Source: Bradyrhizobium sp. BTAi1 (GTDB taxonomy: Bacteria > Pseudomonadota > Alphaproteobacteria > Rhizobiales > Xanthobacteraceae). From it: a stretch of 64,000 nt of DNA. Position 1 is the first letter of the stretch, and each line of letters begins with the position of its first letter. Below are positions 56,543-63,944 of the stretch, one piece after another. The translations under genes and the position numbers were made by a program. The notes beneath the pieces were generated by a model. It was not told the origin of the DNA, searched no databases, and saw nothing but the letters and a program-made list of their open reading frames with translations. The stretch covers positions 372,001 through 436,000 of the forward strand of contig NC_009485.1 of NCBI RefSeq assembly GCF_000015165.1. The letters run 5' to 3'.

Positions 56543-57142
56543 CTATCTTCGCCCGGCATTGGCCCAGGCCTTCAGCGAGGCCCAGACGCCGCGGGTCAGG
56601 CGGAAGGCGTCGACGGGCGCCGACGAGCCGATGACCTCGAAGCGGTGCAGCTCGACGCCGGTCCATTGGAAGCCGCACTTCTCCAGGATGTTGCGCGAGG
56701 CCGGATTGCTGACGCGGGCGTGCCCGATCAGCACGGTCTCATCGCTGCCGTCGAAGAAATAGTCGATCGCGGCACGCGCCGCTTCGGTGCCGAAGCCGCG
56801 GCCCCAATGCGCGACGCCGAGCCAGTAGCCGAGCTCGGCGCGCCCGGGCGCCGGCCGGTTGATGCCGACGAGGCCAATCGGCGCGTCGAGATGTTCGATC
56901 AGGAAGGCGGTCTCGCCCGTCTGCTCCAGCCCGCGCACGAAGCGGGCGGCATCGACCTCGGAATAGGGATGCGGCAGGCGGCGGGTGTTCTCGGCGATGC
57001 GACGATCATCGGCGAGCTGGGCGATGGCTTTCACGTCCGCGAGCACGGGCGGACGCAGGGTCAGCCTGGGCGTCTCGAGGACGCAAGGTCTCGCCTCGCG
57101 CAAAGTCGGAGTCGTGATGTCCTGCAGCATGTCGGGCTCCAT
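56543..57142 (-). CDS. GNAT acetyltransferase, RimJ/RimL-like
   Basis: 199 residues. N-terminal LETPRLTLRPP strand, then the AYWLG-type segment ELGYWLGVAHWGRGFGTEAARAAIDYFF (acetyl-CoA loop GRGFGTEA), and NPASRNILEKCGFQWTG, the pattern of RimJ/RimL acetyltransferases acting on protein N termini or small amines. The start at 57142 or 57130 is uncertain. Downstream of rpmA but separated by its terminator. Confidence 0.9.
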   Translation of the reverse strand: MEPDMLQDITTPTLREARPCVLETPRLTLRPPVLADVKAIAQLADDRRIAENTRRLPHPYSEVDAARFVRGLEQTGETAFLIEHLDAPIGLVGINRPAPGRAELGYWLGVAHWGRGFGTEAARAAIDYFFDGSDETVLIGHARVSNPASRNILEKCGFQWTGVELHRFEVIGSSAPVDAFRLTRGVWASLKAWANAGRR

Positions 57143-57181
57143 CGACGCTTCGGAATCAGCTGAAGATCAGCAGAAATGAAA

Positions 57182-57209
57182 AGGGGAGGCCGGTTGTCCC
57201 GCCTCCCCT
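57182..57209 (-). terminator. Terminator after rpmA
   Basis: Stem AGGGGAGGC / GCCTCCCCT with a 10-base loop; on the minus strand it continues TTTTCATTTC. It ends the rplU-rpmA unit, 65 bases after the rpmA stop. Confidence 0.8.
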
Positions 57210-57273
57210 GGAGCCATCTGGCGCTCCGCCGGTTCATCAGGACCCGGCGGACGCGACGTGTTCCACCGTTATT

Positions 57274-57543
57274 CTATTCGGCAGCCTGGGCGGCTACCGG
57301 ACGCACCGAAATGAACGTGCGGTTGGCGCGGGCATGGAATTCGACGACGCCCTCGATCTTGGCGAACAGGGTGTGATCCGTGCCCATGCCGACGTTGAGA
57401 CCGGGGTGCCAGGTCGTGCCGCGCTGACGCGCAATGATGTTGCCGGGAATTACGCGCTCGCCGCCGAACGCCTTGATGCCGAGGCGCTTGCCTTTGGAGT
57501 CGCGTCCGTTGCGGGATGAACCGCCTGCCTTTTTATGAGCCAT
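57274..57543 (-). CDS. rpmA: 50S ribosomal protein L27
   Basis: 89 residues, starting [20 protein letters not shown] with the basic N terminus that reaches the peptidyl-transferase centre. Has [17 protein letters not shown] and the [14 protein letters not shown] block. 133 bp downstream of rplU. Confidence 0.99.
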   Translation of the reverse strand: MAHKKAGGSSRNGRDSKGKRLGIKAFGGERVIPGNIIARQRGTTWHPGLNVGMGTDHTLFAKIEGVVEFHARANRTFISVRPVAAQAAE

Positions 57544-57676
57544 CGCTCGTCTCCGATCTCGCGATCACCATTAGCGCGATTCCGCTAAGGGATCATTCAC
57601 ATTTGCGAAGCGCGCGGAAAAAAATCCGCGCGTGATGAGGTGTCAGCCGATGCCGCGCGCCACGCGCGCCGGCATG

Positions 57677-58060
57677 TTACTCGGCGGCGTCAGCCGCCGG
57701 GGCTTCCGCCTTGGCCTTCTTCGGGCGCGGGCCCTTGGTCGGCTTGGCGTTGTCCGTCAGGATTTCCGAGACGCGGATCAAGGTCAGCTCGTCCCGGTAG
57801 CCGCGCTTGCGGCGCGAATTCTTGCGGCGGCGCTTCTTGAACGCGATGACCTTGGGGCCGCGCTTGTGGTCGAGCACCTCGACCGCCACCGACGCGCCGG
57901 CGACCGCGGGCACGCCCAGCACCGGAGTGTCGCCGCCGACCACCAGCACTTCGTTCAGCTGCACGATCGTGCCGGGTTCACCGTCGATCTTGCCAATCTC
58001 GAGCACATCATCCGGGGCGACGCGGTATTGCTTGCCGCCGGTCTTGATGACTGCGAACAT
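57677..58060 (-). CDS. rplU: 50S ribosomal protein L21
   Basis: 127 residues from MFAVIKTGGKQYRVAPDDVLEI (58060). The upstream ATG at 58069 is less likely: its AAGG is immediately adjacent, leaving no spacing. Typical L21 KVIAFKKRRRKNSRRKRGYRD basic block, then a Lys/Ala/Pro-rich C-terminal extension (residues about 103-127) longer than E. coli L21 and common in rhizobia. Confidence 0.98.
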   Translation of the reverse strand: MFAVIKTGGKQYRVAPDDVLEIGKIDGEPGTIVQLNEVLVVGGDTPVLGVPAVAGASVAVEVLDHKRGPKVIAFKKRRRKNSRRKRGYRDELTLIRVSEILTDNAKPTKGPRPKKAKAEAPAADAAE

Positions 58061-58422
58061 CGTTCTCATCCTTCGTGTTCGATCCCGGCCTCAGAGCGCT
58101 GTCGCCCCGGGTCGGCTTCTTGTTCAGTCGTTATGGTTCATGGGGTCTGGCCCGATCGGGGCCAGCGTCGGCGTGTCCCAGGCATCGAGGCCTGTCCGAT
58201 ACGCGCAACGACAATCGGCGCGAGAAGCTCGCGCCGGTCGATCTGGCGCTTATAGCCGCCGGAGCCAGCGAGTCAAGCGAAGAGGGCGCATGGCGAGTGG
58301 CGCATAGGGAGTCGGGGAAGGGCCGCAGCCGCCCCTATTCGCTCCTCCCGATTTGCCATTCGCCCGCAACTAAACCGTCGCCTCCGCCGTTGTCCGGGCC
58401 AACGCACAACAGGCAGGGATCC
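58061..58422. other. Intergenic region between rplU and the ROK-like gene
   Basis: 362 bp between divergent genes. The right half is the palindromic repeat at 58284-58366. The left half must carry the rplU promoter; GGCCCGATCGGGGCC (about 58148-58162) is a palindromic core there. No gene is seen. Confidence 0.6.
58284..58366. repeat. Palindromic repeat, relative of the atpD-atpC repeat
   Basis: Left arm ATGGCGAGTGGCGCATAGGG and right arm with CTATTCGCTCC and TTTGCCATTCGCC pair imperfectly. Shares the GAATAGGGAGT/TATTCGCT character of the copy at 41142-41227. Confidence 0.65.
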
Positions 58423-59562
58423 ATGGCCGACGACGTGATGACCACCACGGGAATTGCCCGGCACGGCGCCGCGCGGCTGCCGTCGGTCGAGATCGACAGC
58501 TTCAACATCGAGATCAAGGACGAGGACGGCTTCCTCGGCGACCGCGCCTCCAAGGGCGCCTTTCGCAAGATCCTGGAGCGCTGGCGCAAGCCCTTACGCA
58601 AATCCGGCAAGGATCCGTTCGGCGACGAGGACAGCGACACCATCAGCAAGAAGGCGCTGGACGCGATCCTGGTCGGTGACGACACCGAGGCCTCGGCGGT
58701 GGTGCATTCGGCGATCGAGGAGTTCGCCCAGGAGCTCGCCCATGTCACCCGCCGCTTCCTGCGCACCAAGGCCTGGGCCAAAACCGAATGCATCGTGGTC
58801 GGCGGCGGCTTTCGCGATTCCCGGCTCGGCGAGCTCGCCATCGCGCGCACCGAGATCATCCTGAAGGACGAGGGCTTCGGCGTCGAGCTGGAGCCGATCC
58901 GCTACCATCCCGACGATGCCGGCCTGATCGGCGCGCTGCATCTGGCGCCGTCCTGGATCTTCGAGGCCCATGACAGCATCCTCGCGGTCGACATCGGCGG
59001 CACCAATATCCGCTGCGGCGTGGTCGAGACGTGCTGGAAGAAGACGCCGGACCTCTCCAAGGCTTCGGTCTGGAAGTCCGAGCTGTGGCGCCATGCCGAT
59101 GACGAGCCGACGCGCGAAGGTGCGGTGAAACGGCTGGCCAAGATGCTCAAAGGGCTGATCGACGAGGCGGACACCGAAGGCCTCAAGCTGGCGCCGTTCA
59201 TCGGCATCGCCTGTCCCGGCGTCATCAATGAAGACGGCTCGATCGAGAAGGGCGCGCAGAACCTGCCGGGCAATTGGGAGAGCAGCAAGTTCAATCTGCC
59301 GGCCAGCCTGGTCGAGGCGATCCCGATGATCGGCGATCACGACACGGCGGTGCTGATGCACAATGACGGCGTCGTGCAGGGCCTTTCTGAGGTGCCGTTC
59401 ATGCAGGATTTCGAGCGTTGGGGGGTGCTGACCATCGGCACCGGGCTCGGCAATGCCCGCTTCACCAACCGCCGCAAGGAGAACGGCCGCAAGGACAAGG
59501 ACGACAAGGCCAAGGACGACAAGGCCGACGAGAAAAAGGCCGCGAAGAAAAAGAAGGACTGA
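58423..59562 (+). CDS. ROK-family protein with circularly permuted motif order
   Basis: 379 residues, predicted soluble. Motifs typical of the C-terminal half of ROK sugar kinases come first: VGDDTEASAVVHSAIEE (84-100), IVVGGGFRDSRL (124-135) and HPDDAGLIGALHLA (162-175). The N-terminal ROK motifs follow: phosphate-1 VDIGGTNIRCGVVE (189-202), GIACPGVINEDGSIEKGAQN (261-280), a GDHDTAV segment (304-310, catalytic Asp candidates 305 or 307), and phosphate-2 TIGTGLGNARFTNR (337-350). The zinc loop (GH and CxCGxxGC) that normally follows phosphate-2 is absent. Residues 356-379 are a disordered Lys/Asp tail. The ATG at 58423 is preferred over frames running into the repeat. Substrate is unknown; it could be a regulator rather than a kinase. 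Confidence 0.78.
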   Translation: MADDVMTTTGIARHGAARLPSVEIDSFNIEIKDEDGFLGDRASKGAFRKILERWRKPLRKSGKDPFGDEDSDTISKKALDAILVGDDTEASAVVHSAIEEFAQELAHVTRRFLRTKAWAKTECIVVGGGFRDSRLGELAIARTEIILKDEGFGVELEPIRYHPDDAGLIGALHLAPSWIFEAHDSILAVDIGGTNIRCGVVETCWKKTPDLSKASVWKSELWRHADDEPTREGAVKRLAKMLKGLIDEADTEGLKLAPFIGIACPGVINEDGSIEKGAQNLPGNWESSKFNLPASLVEAIPMIGDHDTAVLMHNDGVVQGLSEVPFMQDFERWGVLTIGTGLGNARFTNRRKENGRKDKDDKAKDDKADEKKAAKKKKD

Positions 59563-60048
59563 ATTGGCGGCCGAGCGCCATTGGGTGGAGCGAGCAGGAT
59601 CGAAGCCGCGCCATCGACGCCCGGGCCGGGGCTCGCGGTGGAGCCCGCTCGGCAAGACGGCAAAAATCGCTGTGCTGCCAAACAGATGGCTGCGAGGCAC
59701 GGTAACCTTGATGGGTTAGGTTAAGGACCGGTTTGCGTTGCGATGCGGGCCCGGATGGCCCAGGGTCTTTTGTGTCGCTCAGGCCGGCCGGATTGACCCC
59801 CGTCTCTTCCGTCGGTTTCCCCAAGATGTAGCGACACGGGACCGCCGGCATGTGTCAGCGTACGGCGGTCCCACCTTGCTTTCTTCGCTCCTCCCTTCGT
59901 CGTCCCGCCGCCCGCGCAATCGCGCCCAAAGATTGCCACGTGACCGACTTGCTCTATTTACAAACCGTCTAGTCGGTTTTATAAGAGATCATCCCAATTG
60001 GGGTGGGATTGGCCGGCCCGAGCCGGCGCCAAACGGAGTGTTGAGGAC
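59563..60048. other. Intergenic region before the outer-membrane protein gene
   Basis: 486 bp. Holds a hairpin with 10-bp arms GGGACCGCCG / CGGCGGTCCC at 59838-59847 and 59863-59872, possibly ending transcription from the ROK-like gene, and the promoter at 59957-59985. No gene is supported. Confidence 0.65.
59957..59985 (+). promoter_or_regulatory. Promoter with operator-like palindrome in its spacer
   Basis: TTTACA (59957-59962) and TATAAG (59980-59985) are separated by exactly 17 bp. AAACCGTCTAGTCGGTTT (59962-59979), arms AAACCG/CGGTTT, fills the spacer. The design is that of a TetR-type repressor operator. Expected start near 59992, leaving about 57 bases of leader before the outer-membrane protein gene at 60049. 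Confidence 0.65.
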
Positions 60049-60708
60049 ATGAGGATCACAGGCGCGAGCCATTGGGCGGCCGCCGTCGCGGCGACCGCGC
60101 TGGCCATGACGGGGGCACGAGCGGCGGATATGCCGGCCACAACCTACAAGGCGCCGGCCTATGCCTCCGCCCCGGCACCGTTTTCGTGGACCGGCTTCTA
60201 CGCCGGCGCCAATGTCGGTGGGGCGTTCACCGGCAATGATTCAGTGACGAACCTCGCCGGCGGCAATGGCGGGAAGCTCTCCGGCGTCATCGGCGGCATG
60301 CAAGCGGGCTATAATTACCAGGTCTCGCCGTTGTTCGTGGTCGGCATCGAGAACGATCTCGATTTCACCGGCCTCTCGCGCCAAGGCGATCTGGTCAATC
60401 CCGCGGTCAGCGTGCCCTGGCTGACCACGGGGCGCGCCCGCGCCGGCTTCACGATGCTCGACCAGCGCCTGTTCCTGTACGGGACGGCCGGTCTCGCGGC
60501 CGGCGAGTTGAAGGACGGCCCGGTCCACAAGGTGAAGATGGGTTGGACGGCGGGCGGCGGCGCGGAATGGGCCTTCCTGCCGAAATGGTCGGCCAAGCTT
60601 GAATATCTCTACACCGACCTGAAGCACGACGCTCTGCCGGACTGGCGTGCGGCGAAGATCCACAGCGTGCGGGTCGGCCTCAACTACCATTTCGACCTGT
60701 TCCGCTGA
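60049..60708 (+). CDS. Outer-membrane beta-barrel protein (Omp25/RopB-like)
   Basis: 219 residues. Signal peptide about 1-25 (ends RAADMP), a Pro/Ala linker, then an eight-strand barrel beginning FSWTGFYAGANVGGAF and ending VGLNYHFDLFR, with aromatic-capped strands and a terminal Arg after Phe. Typical of abundant small rhizobial OMPs. An internal GWTAGGGAEWAFLPKWSAKLEYLYTDL block is diagnostic. The start at 60049 follows GGAGTGTTGAGGAC. Divergent control is provided by the palindromic promoter upstream. Confidence 0.92.
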   Translation: MRITGASHWAAAVAATALAMTGARAADMPATTYKAPAYASAPAPFSWTGFYAGANVGGAFTGNDSVTNLAGGNGGKLSGVIGGMQAGYNYQVSPLFVVGIENDLDFTGLSRQGDLVNPAVSVPWLTTGRARAGFTMLDQRLFLYGTAGLAAGELKDGPVHKVKMGWTAGGGAEWAFLPKWSAKLEYLYTDLKHDALPDWRAAKIHSVRVGLNYHFDLFR

Positions 60709-60880
60709 GCGGCGCCGCTTGTCGCGAGGTTCGAGGGCCCAAGCGTCAGTCCGGGCCTTCGGAGCGCGGCGATCGGGCGGTGCAGCCGCCCAGCCGCCGC
60801 GTGCGGTCCGCTTCCCCACGAGCGGACCGCAACCGGCGCCCCGGCTTTGGGACAGCGAGGGAAAAATTCGGCCGGCTGCC

Positions 60881-60909
60881 TTGTCACCCCCGCCGCCGTG
60901 CCCTAGAAC
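60881..60909 (+). promoter_or_regulatory. Likely tRNA-Ser promoter
   Basis: TTGTCA (60881-60886), 17-bp spacer, TAGAAC (60904-60909), then the mature tRNA begins 37 bases later at 60947. Confidence 0.6.
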
Positions 60910-60946
60910 GGCGCCCGACCACCGGGGTTCGCCCTGATTTGCGCCT

Positions 60947-61036
60947 GGAGAGGTGGCAGAGTGGTTGAATGCACCGCACTCGAAATGCGGCATAGGTGCA
61001 AGCCTATCGGGGGTTCGAATCCCTCCCTCTCCGCCA
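60947..61036 (+). tRNA. tRNA-Ser (anticodon CGA)
   Basis: 90 bases with encoded CCA. Seven-pair acceptor stem GGAGAGG/CCTCTCC, anticodon loop CTCGAAA (CGA at 60981-60983, reading UCG), long class-II variable arm and T-loop GGTTCGAATCC. Its 3' end is the junction with the mobile element. Confidence 0.97.
61004..61036. other. Probable attachment-site end in tRNA-Ser
   Basis: The 3' 33 bases of tRNA-Ser double as the last eleven codons (ten residues and stop) of the minus-strand recombinase, as expected if the element integrated here. The other att copy is outside the window; I saw no second copy of this sequence inside it. Confidence 0.55.
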
Positions 61037-62626
61037 GTTCAGTCCCTGAGTGGGCACTGAGTTTACGCCAGTTTTTCCGGTAAGCGCCTGTAGCAGCCGG
61101 GTCTTCGATCCCATGATCCTGACTTCGCCGTCCGCGACCTCGACGCGCTGGGCGAGCGCGCGGAGATGGTCGCGGCGGTAGCCACCGCCTTCAAGGCGGA
61201 TGCGCTGGCGGGCGGTCTTGGCGAAGGTGCGGACCATTTGCGGGGTAATGGCCTTGGCACCGGAGGTGTCGAGCATGGCCTGGGCGCGCTCGGCATCGGT
61301 CTTGGCTTGGTCCCTGATGGCCTTGAGGCCGTCGATGCGGTCTTTCAGGGCCGGATCGTCGATGCCGGCCACGCCCGCCTCAATGGCGTCGTAGAGGCGC
61401 TTGAGGCGAAGTTCGGATTCGGCGGCGCGTTTGTTCAGTTCGGCGATGTGCTCGCGGCGGCGTTCGGATTGCTCCTGCCGCCGATCGAGAACGCTGGCGA
61501 GGATGGTTTCCAGCCGCTCGGGCTGGAGAAGCTGGTCTTCGAGGTGACTGGCGACAAGCTCGTCGAGCTTGTCCATCGGCACGGCCAAGCCCTCGCAAGC
61601 GGTCGGCCCCTGCCGTGCCTTCATTGAGCAAGCGTAATAGCGGTAGCGCCCTCCCTTGCCGGTGCGGATGGTCATGGCCCCGCCGCACTTGGCGCAATGG
61701 ATCAAGCCGGTGAGCATGGTCGGGCCGCTGATGACGGCGGATGGCGTGACCTTGGGATTGCGGGCCTTTAAGAGCGCCTGCACGGTGTCGAACGTCTCAC
61801 GGTCGATGATCGGCTGGACCGGAACCGTGACAATCTCGCTGACGGGTTTCAGTTCCTTGGTCTTGCTGCGCTTGTTGAACTCATGCTCGCCCATATAGGT
61901 GCGGCGGGTCAGGATGCGGTGGACTTGGCCGATGCCCCAGCGGCCTCCGTCGCGCGTGAAGATGCGGCGGCTGTTGAGGTAGGAGACGATGTTCTTGACG
62001 CCCATCTGGCCGGTCGTGCCGTCGCCTTCCAGCGCCAGGCGATAGATTAGCCGCACCGTGTCGGCGTGCAGTGGGTCGATCTCAAGCTTTTTCTTGGTCT
62101 TGGCCCCGCGCTGCTCGGCCGCGACAACACGGTAGCCGATGGGCGGCAGCGAGCCATTCCAGAAGCCTTGGCGGGCGTTTTCCTTCAAGGCGCGCATCAC
62201 ATGCTTGGCGTTTTCCTTCGACTGGTATTCATCGAACAGCGCCATGATCTGCCGCATCATCTGATGCACCGGATCATCGCCGATCTCCTGGGTGATCGAC
62301 AGCAGCTTGACGCCGTTTTTGGCGAGCTTGCGGACGTAGAATTCCATATCGAAGGCGTCGCGGAAGAAGCGGCTGAACGAATGGACGATCACGACGTCGA
62401 AGGGCGCGGGCTTCGACGTGCCTGCCTCGATCATGCGCTGGAACTCGGGGCGGCGGTCGTTGGTCGCCGATGCGCCCGGCTCCACAAAGGTCTCAACGAG
62501 TTGATAGCCGCGCGCCTCGCAATAGGCTTCGCCCTGCCGCTTCTGGTCTGGAATGGAAACATCATGCTCCGCCTGCCGCGCCGTCGAGACGCGCAGGTAG
62601 AGGGCGGCGCGTAGCGGCACGGTCAT
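61004..62626 (-). CDS. Large serine recombinase
   Basis: 540 residues. Resolvase catalytic domain (5-150) with nucleophile Ser14 in YLRVSTARQ; recombinase domain (about 160-275) with RILTRRTYMG; zinc ribbon near 300-345 (CAKCGGAM and YACSMKARQGPTACEG); coiled-coil segment about 375-460. Presumed integrase and excisionase of the element. The C terminus (NWRRGRDSNPR) is read from antisense tRNA-Ser, so the gene depends on the integration site for its natural stop. Co-directional with the TA genes. Confidence 0.93.
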   Translation of the reverse strand: MTVPLRAALYLRVSTARQAEHDVSIPDQKRQGEAYCEARGYQLVETFVEPGASATNDRRPEFQRMIEAGTSKPAPFDVVIVHSFSRFFRDAFDMEFYVRKLAKNGVKLLSITQEIGDDPVHQMMRQIMALFDEYQSKENAKHVMRALKENARQGFWNGSLPPIGYRVVAAEQRGAKTKKKLEIDPLHADTVRLIYRLALEGDGTTGQMGVKNIVSYLNSRRIFTRDGGRWGIGQVHRILTRRTYMGEHEFNKRSKTKELKPVSEIVTVPVQPIIDRETFDTVQALLKARNPKVTPSAVISGPTMLTGLIHCAKCGGAMTIRTGKGGRYRYYACSMKARQGPTACEGLAVPMDKLDELVASHLEDQLLQPERLETILASVLDRRQEQSERRREHIAELNKRAAESELRLKRLYDAIEAGVAGIDDPALKDRIDGLKAIRDQAKTDAERAQAMLDTSGAKAITPQMVRTFAKTARQRIRLEGGGYRRDHLRALAQRVEVADGEVRIMGSKTRLLQALTGKTGVNSVPTQGLNWRRGRDSNPR

Positions 62627-62687
62627 GGGCGATGTCTCCTTCTCGAATAATGGTCCCGGCCCGAATCATCGGGCTGCATGGTCCCGC

Positions 62688-62996
62688 TCAGGCAGCCTTC
62701 TTCACGGGACGCGCGCGCTCGACCCGTTCGCGCTCCTTGGGTGTATTCATCACCTCCCAAAGATCGTTACGCCGCTGCACGTTGAGCCAGAAGTCGGGGC
62801 TGTTGCCGAACACACGGGCCAGGATCAGCGCCGTCGCGGCCGTCACGTTTCTGCGGTTGCCGCACAGTTCGTTGACGTGTTTGCGCTGGACGCCCATCGC
62901 CTCGGCGAGCGCCCCCTGCGTCAGTCCCATCGGCTCCATGAACTCTTCGGTCAGTATCTCGCCGACGCTCGCCGGCTTGCGCTTGGTGGTCAGCAT
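62688..62996 (-). CDS. higA: HigA-family antitoxin
   Basis: About 102 residues from MLTTKRKPASVGEIL (62996; an ATG 18 bases earlier is possible). HTH_3/XRE domain with EEFMEPMGLTQGALAEAMGVQRKHVNELCGNRRNVTAAT, the signature of HigA antitoxins. Follows the toxin gene, in the reversed order characteristic of higBA. Represses the operon and neutralises the toxin. Confidence 0.95.
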   Translation of the reverse strand: MLTTKRKPASVGEILTEEFMEPMGLTQGALAEAMGVQRKHVNELCGNRRNVTAATALILARVFGNSPDFWLNVQRRNDLWEVMNTPKERERVERARPVKKAA

Positions 62997-63010
62997 GGTT
63001 TGCCTCGTTC

Positions 63011-63307
63011 TCATCGGTAGCTGTGATCGTCCAGATAGATTCCGCCGGCCTCGCCGCGTTCACCATCCCAGCGAAAGACCAGCCGGTATTGCTTGTTGAC
63101 GCGGATCGAGCGGAGACCCGCCAGATTGCCTTTCAGCTTCTCGAAATGATTGCTGGGTGGCACAAGCAAGTCCTGATCGGTCGTGGCGTCGTCAATCATC
63201 TGGAGCTTGCGGAACAACCTGGCTTCCAGGTCGGATGGGATGTTGCGGGAGTGGGCGTCGTCCACGAAGAAAGCCCGCAACCATTCATCCCGAAAGCCAA
63301 CGATCAT
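63011..63307 (-). CDS. higB: HigB/RelE-type mRNA interferase toxin
   Basis: 98 residues of the plasmid-maintenance toxin family: VGFRDEWLRAFFV, KLQMIDDATTDQDLLVPPSNHFEKLKGNLAG and the RSIRVNKQYRLVFRW core with YLDDHSYR end. Ribosome-dependent mRNA cleavage in related systems. Precedes higA and overlaps its possible early start by 4 bases. Confidence 0.95.
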   Translation of the reverse strand: MIVGFRDEWLRAFFVDDAHSRNIPSDLEARLFRKLQMIDDATTDQDLLVPPSNHFEKLKGNLAGLRSIRVNKQYRLVFRWDGERGEAGGIYLDDHSYR

Positions 63308-63325
63308 CCAGCCTCTCCAGTTATG

Positions 63326-63358
63326 AGTATATGTACCACACTATACCTCACATTGCAA
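63326..63358 (-). promoter_or_regulatory. higBA promoter region with inverted repeat
   Basis: AT-rich for this genome. GTATA-N10-TATAC forms an inverted repeat (63327-63346) overlapping -10-like TATAGT (63340-63345) on the minus strand. The -35 cannot be placed convincingly. Confidence 0.4.
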
Positions 63359-63367
63359 TGGGGGCGG

Positions 63368-63613
63368 TCAGCCCTTGGAGCCGAACAACTCGTCGAAGAT
63401 GTCGCCGAACCATTGCTCGAATACCTCGATCTCGGCCTCTGTGACCGGAACAGGATGGGGCCAGTCGTCAGTGACGGTCCAGGTGGACAGGTCATGCTTG
63501 GGCGGCCTACCGGGGAACGGCCACGGGTAGCCCAATAGTGCTTCAAGCTGCTCCGACGCCGTAGGCGGCCTGACGCGCCGGGCGCGGGAGCGCGCGCCGC
63601 GATCAGACGCCAT
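63368..63613 (-). CDS. Small hypothetical protein
   Basis: 81 residues, Arg-rich start (RGARSRARRVR), then a middle with LEALLGYPWPFPGRPPKHD and an acidic C terminus (TEAEIEVFEQWFGDIFDELFG). Unrecognised. The start overlaps the AlpA-like gene stop by 11 bases, so it is probably translated with it. Confidence 0.55.
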   Translation of the reverse strand: MASDRGARSRARRVRPPTASEQLEALLGYPWPFPGRPPKHDLSTWTVTDDWPHPVPVTEAEIEVFEQWFGDIFDELFGSKG

Positions 63614-63821
63614 CGAGGCCGCGCCCGCTTCCCGGTCGCCACGCCACGGGGTTGGCGACCCATCGGTCGATGTCGGATTCCCGCCAGCCCGCGCCGTTGA
63701 CGCTGATCTTGATCTGGGGCGGGAACGTGCCCTCGGCGATCTTGCGGTAGATGGTGGACCGGGACAGGCCGGTGCGGGCGAGAACGGTTTTGAGGCGGAC
63801 GATACGGTCTGATGCGAGCAT
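63603..63821 (-). CDS. AlpA-like excisionase/regulator
   Basis: 72 residues forming a MerR-like winged helix: RIVRLKTVLARTGLSRSTIYRKIAEGTFPPQIKIS, then GWRESDIDRWV. AlpA-type proteins control integrase expression or excision in prophages and islands. Upstream palindrome at 63874-63889 is a likely binding site. The gene is the first of the minus-strand set. Confidence 0.88.
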   Translation of the reverse strand: MLASDRIVRLKTVLARTGLSRSTIYRKIAEGTFPPQIKISVNGAGWRESDIDRWVANPVAWRPGSGRGLDGV

Positions 63822-63873
63822 GGCTGCGCTGCCTCCAGCTGGCTGTTCGTGGGACTGCCGGGACAGGCAAACG

Positions 63874-63889
63874 CAACGATTTGTCGTTG
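63874..63889. promoter_or_regulatory. Palindrome upstream of the AlpA-like gene
   Basis: CAACGATTTGTCGTTG: 6-bp perfect arms around TTTG, 53 bases upstream of the start codon. Possible autoregulatory operator. Confidence 0.4.
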
Positions 63890-63944
63890 TGCAATAGATA
63901 GTTAGGCGTCGTAGGGCTGTGGCGTGGAGACGGCGAAAAATAGG

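Noticed and set aside
58075..58422. Longer start for the ROK-like protein
   Set aside because: Upstream in-frame sequence is intergenic repeat and antisense of the rplU leader.
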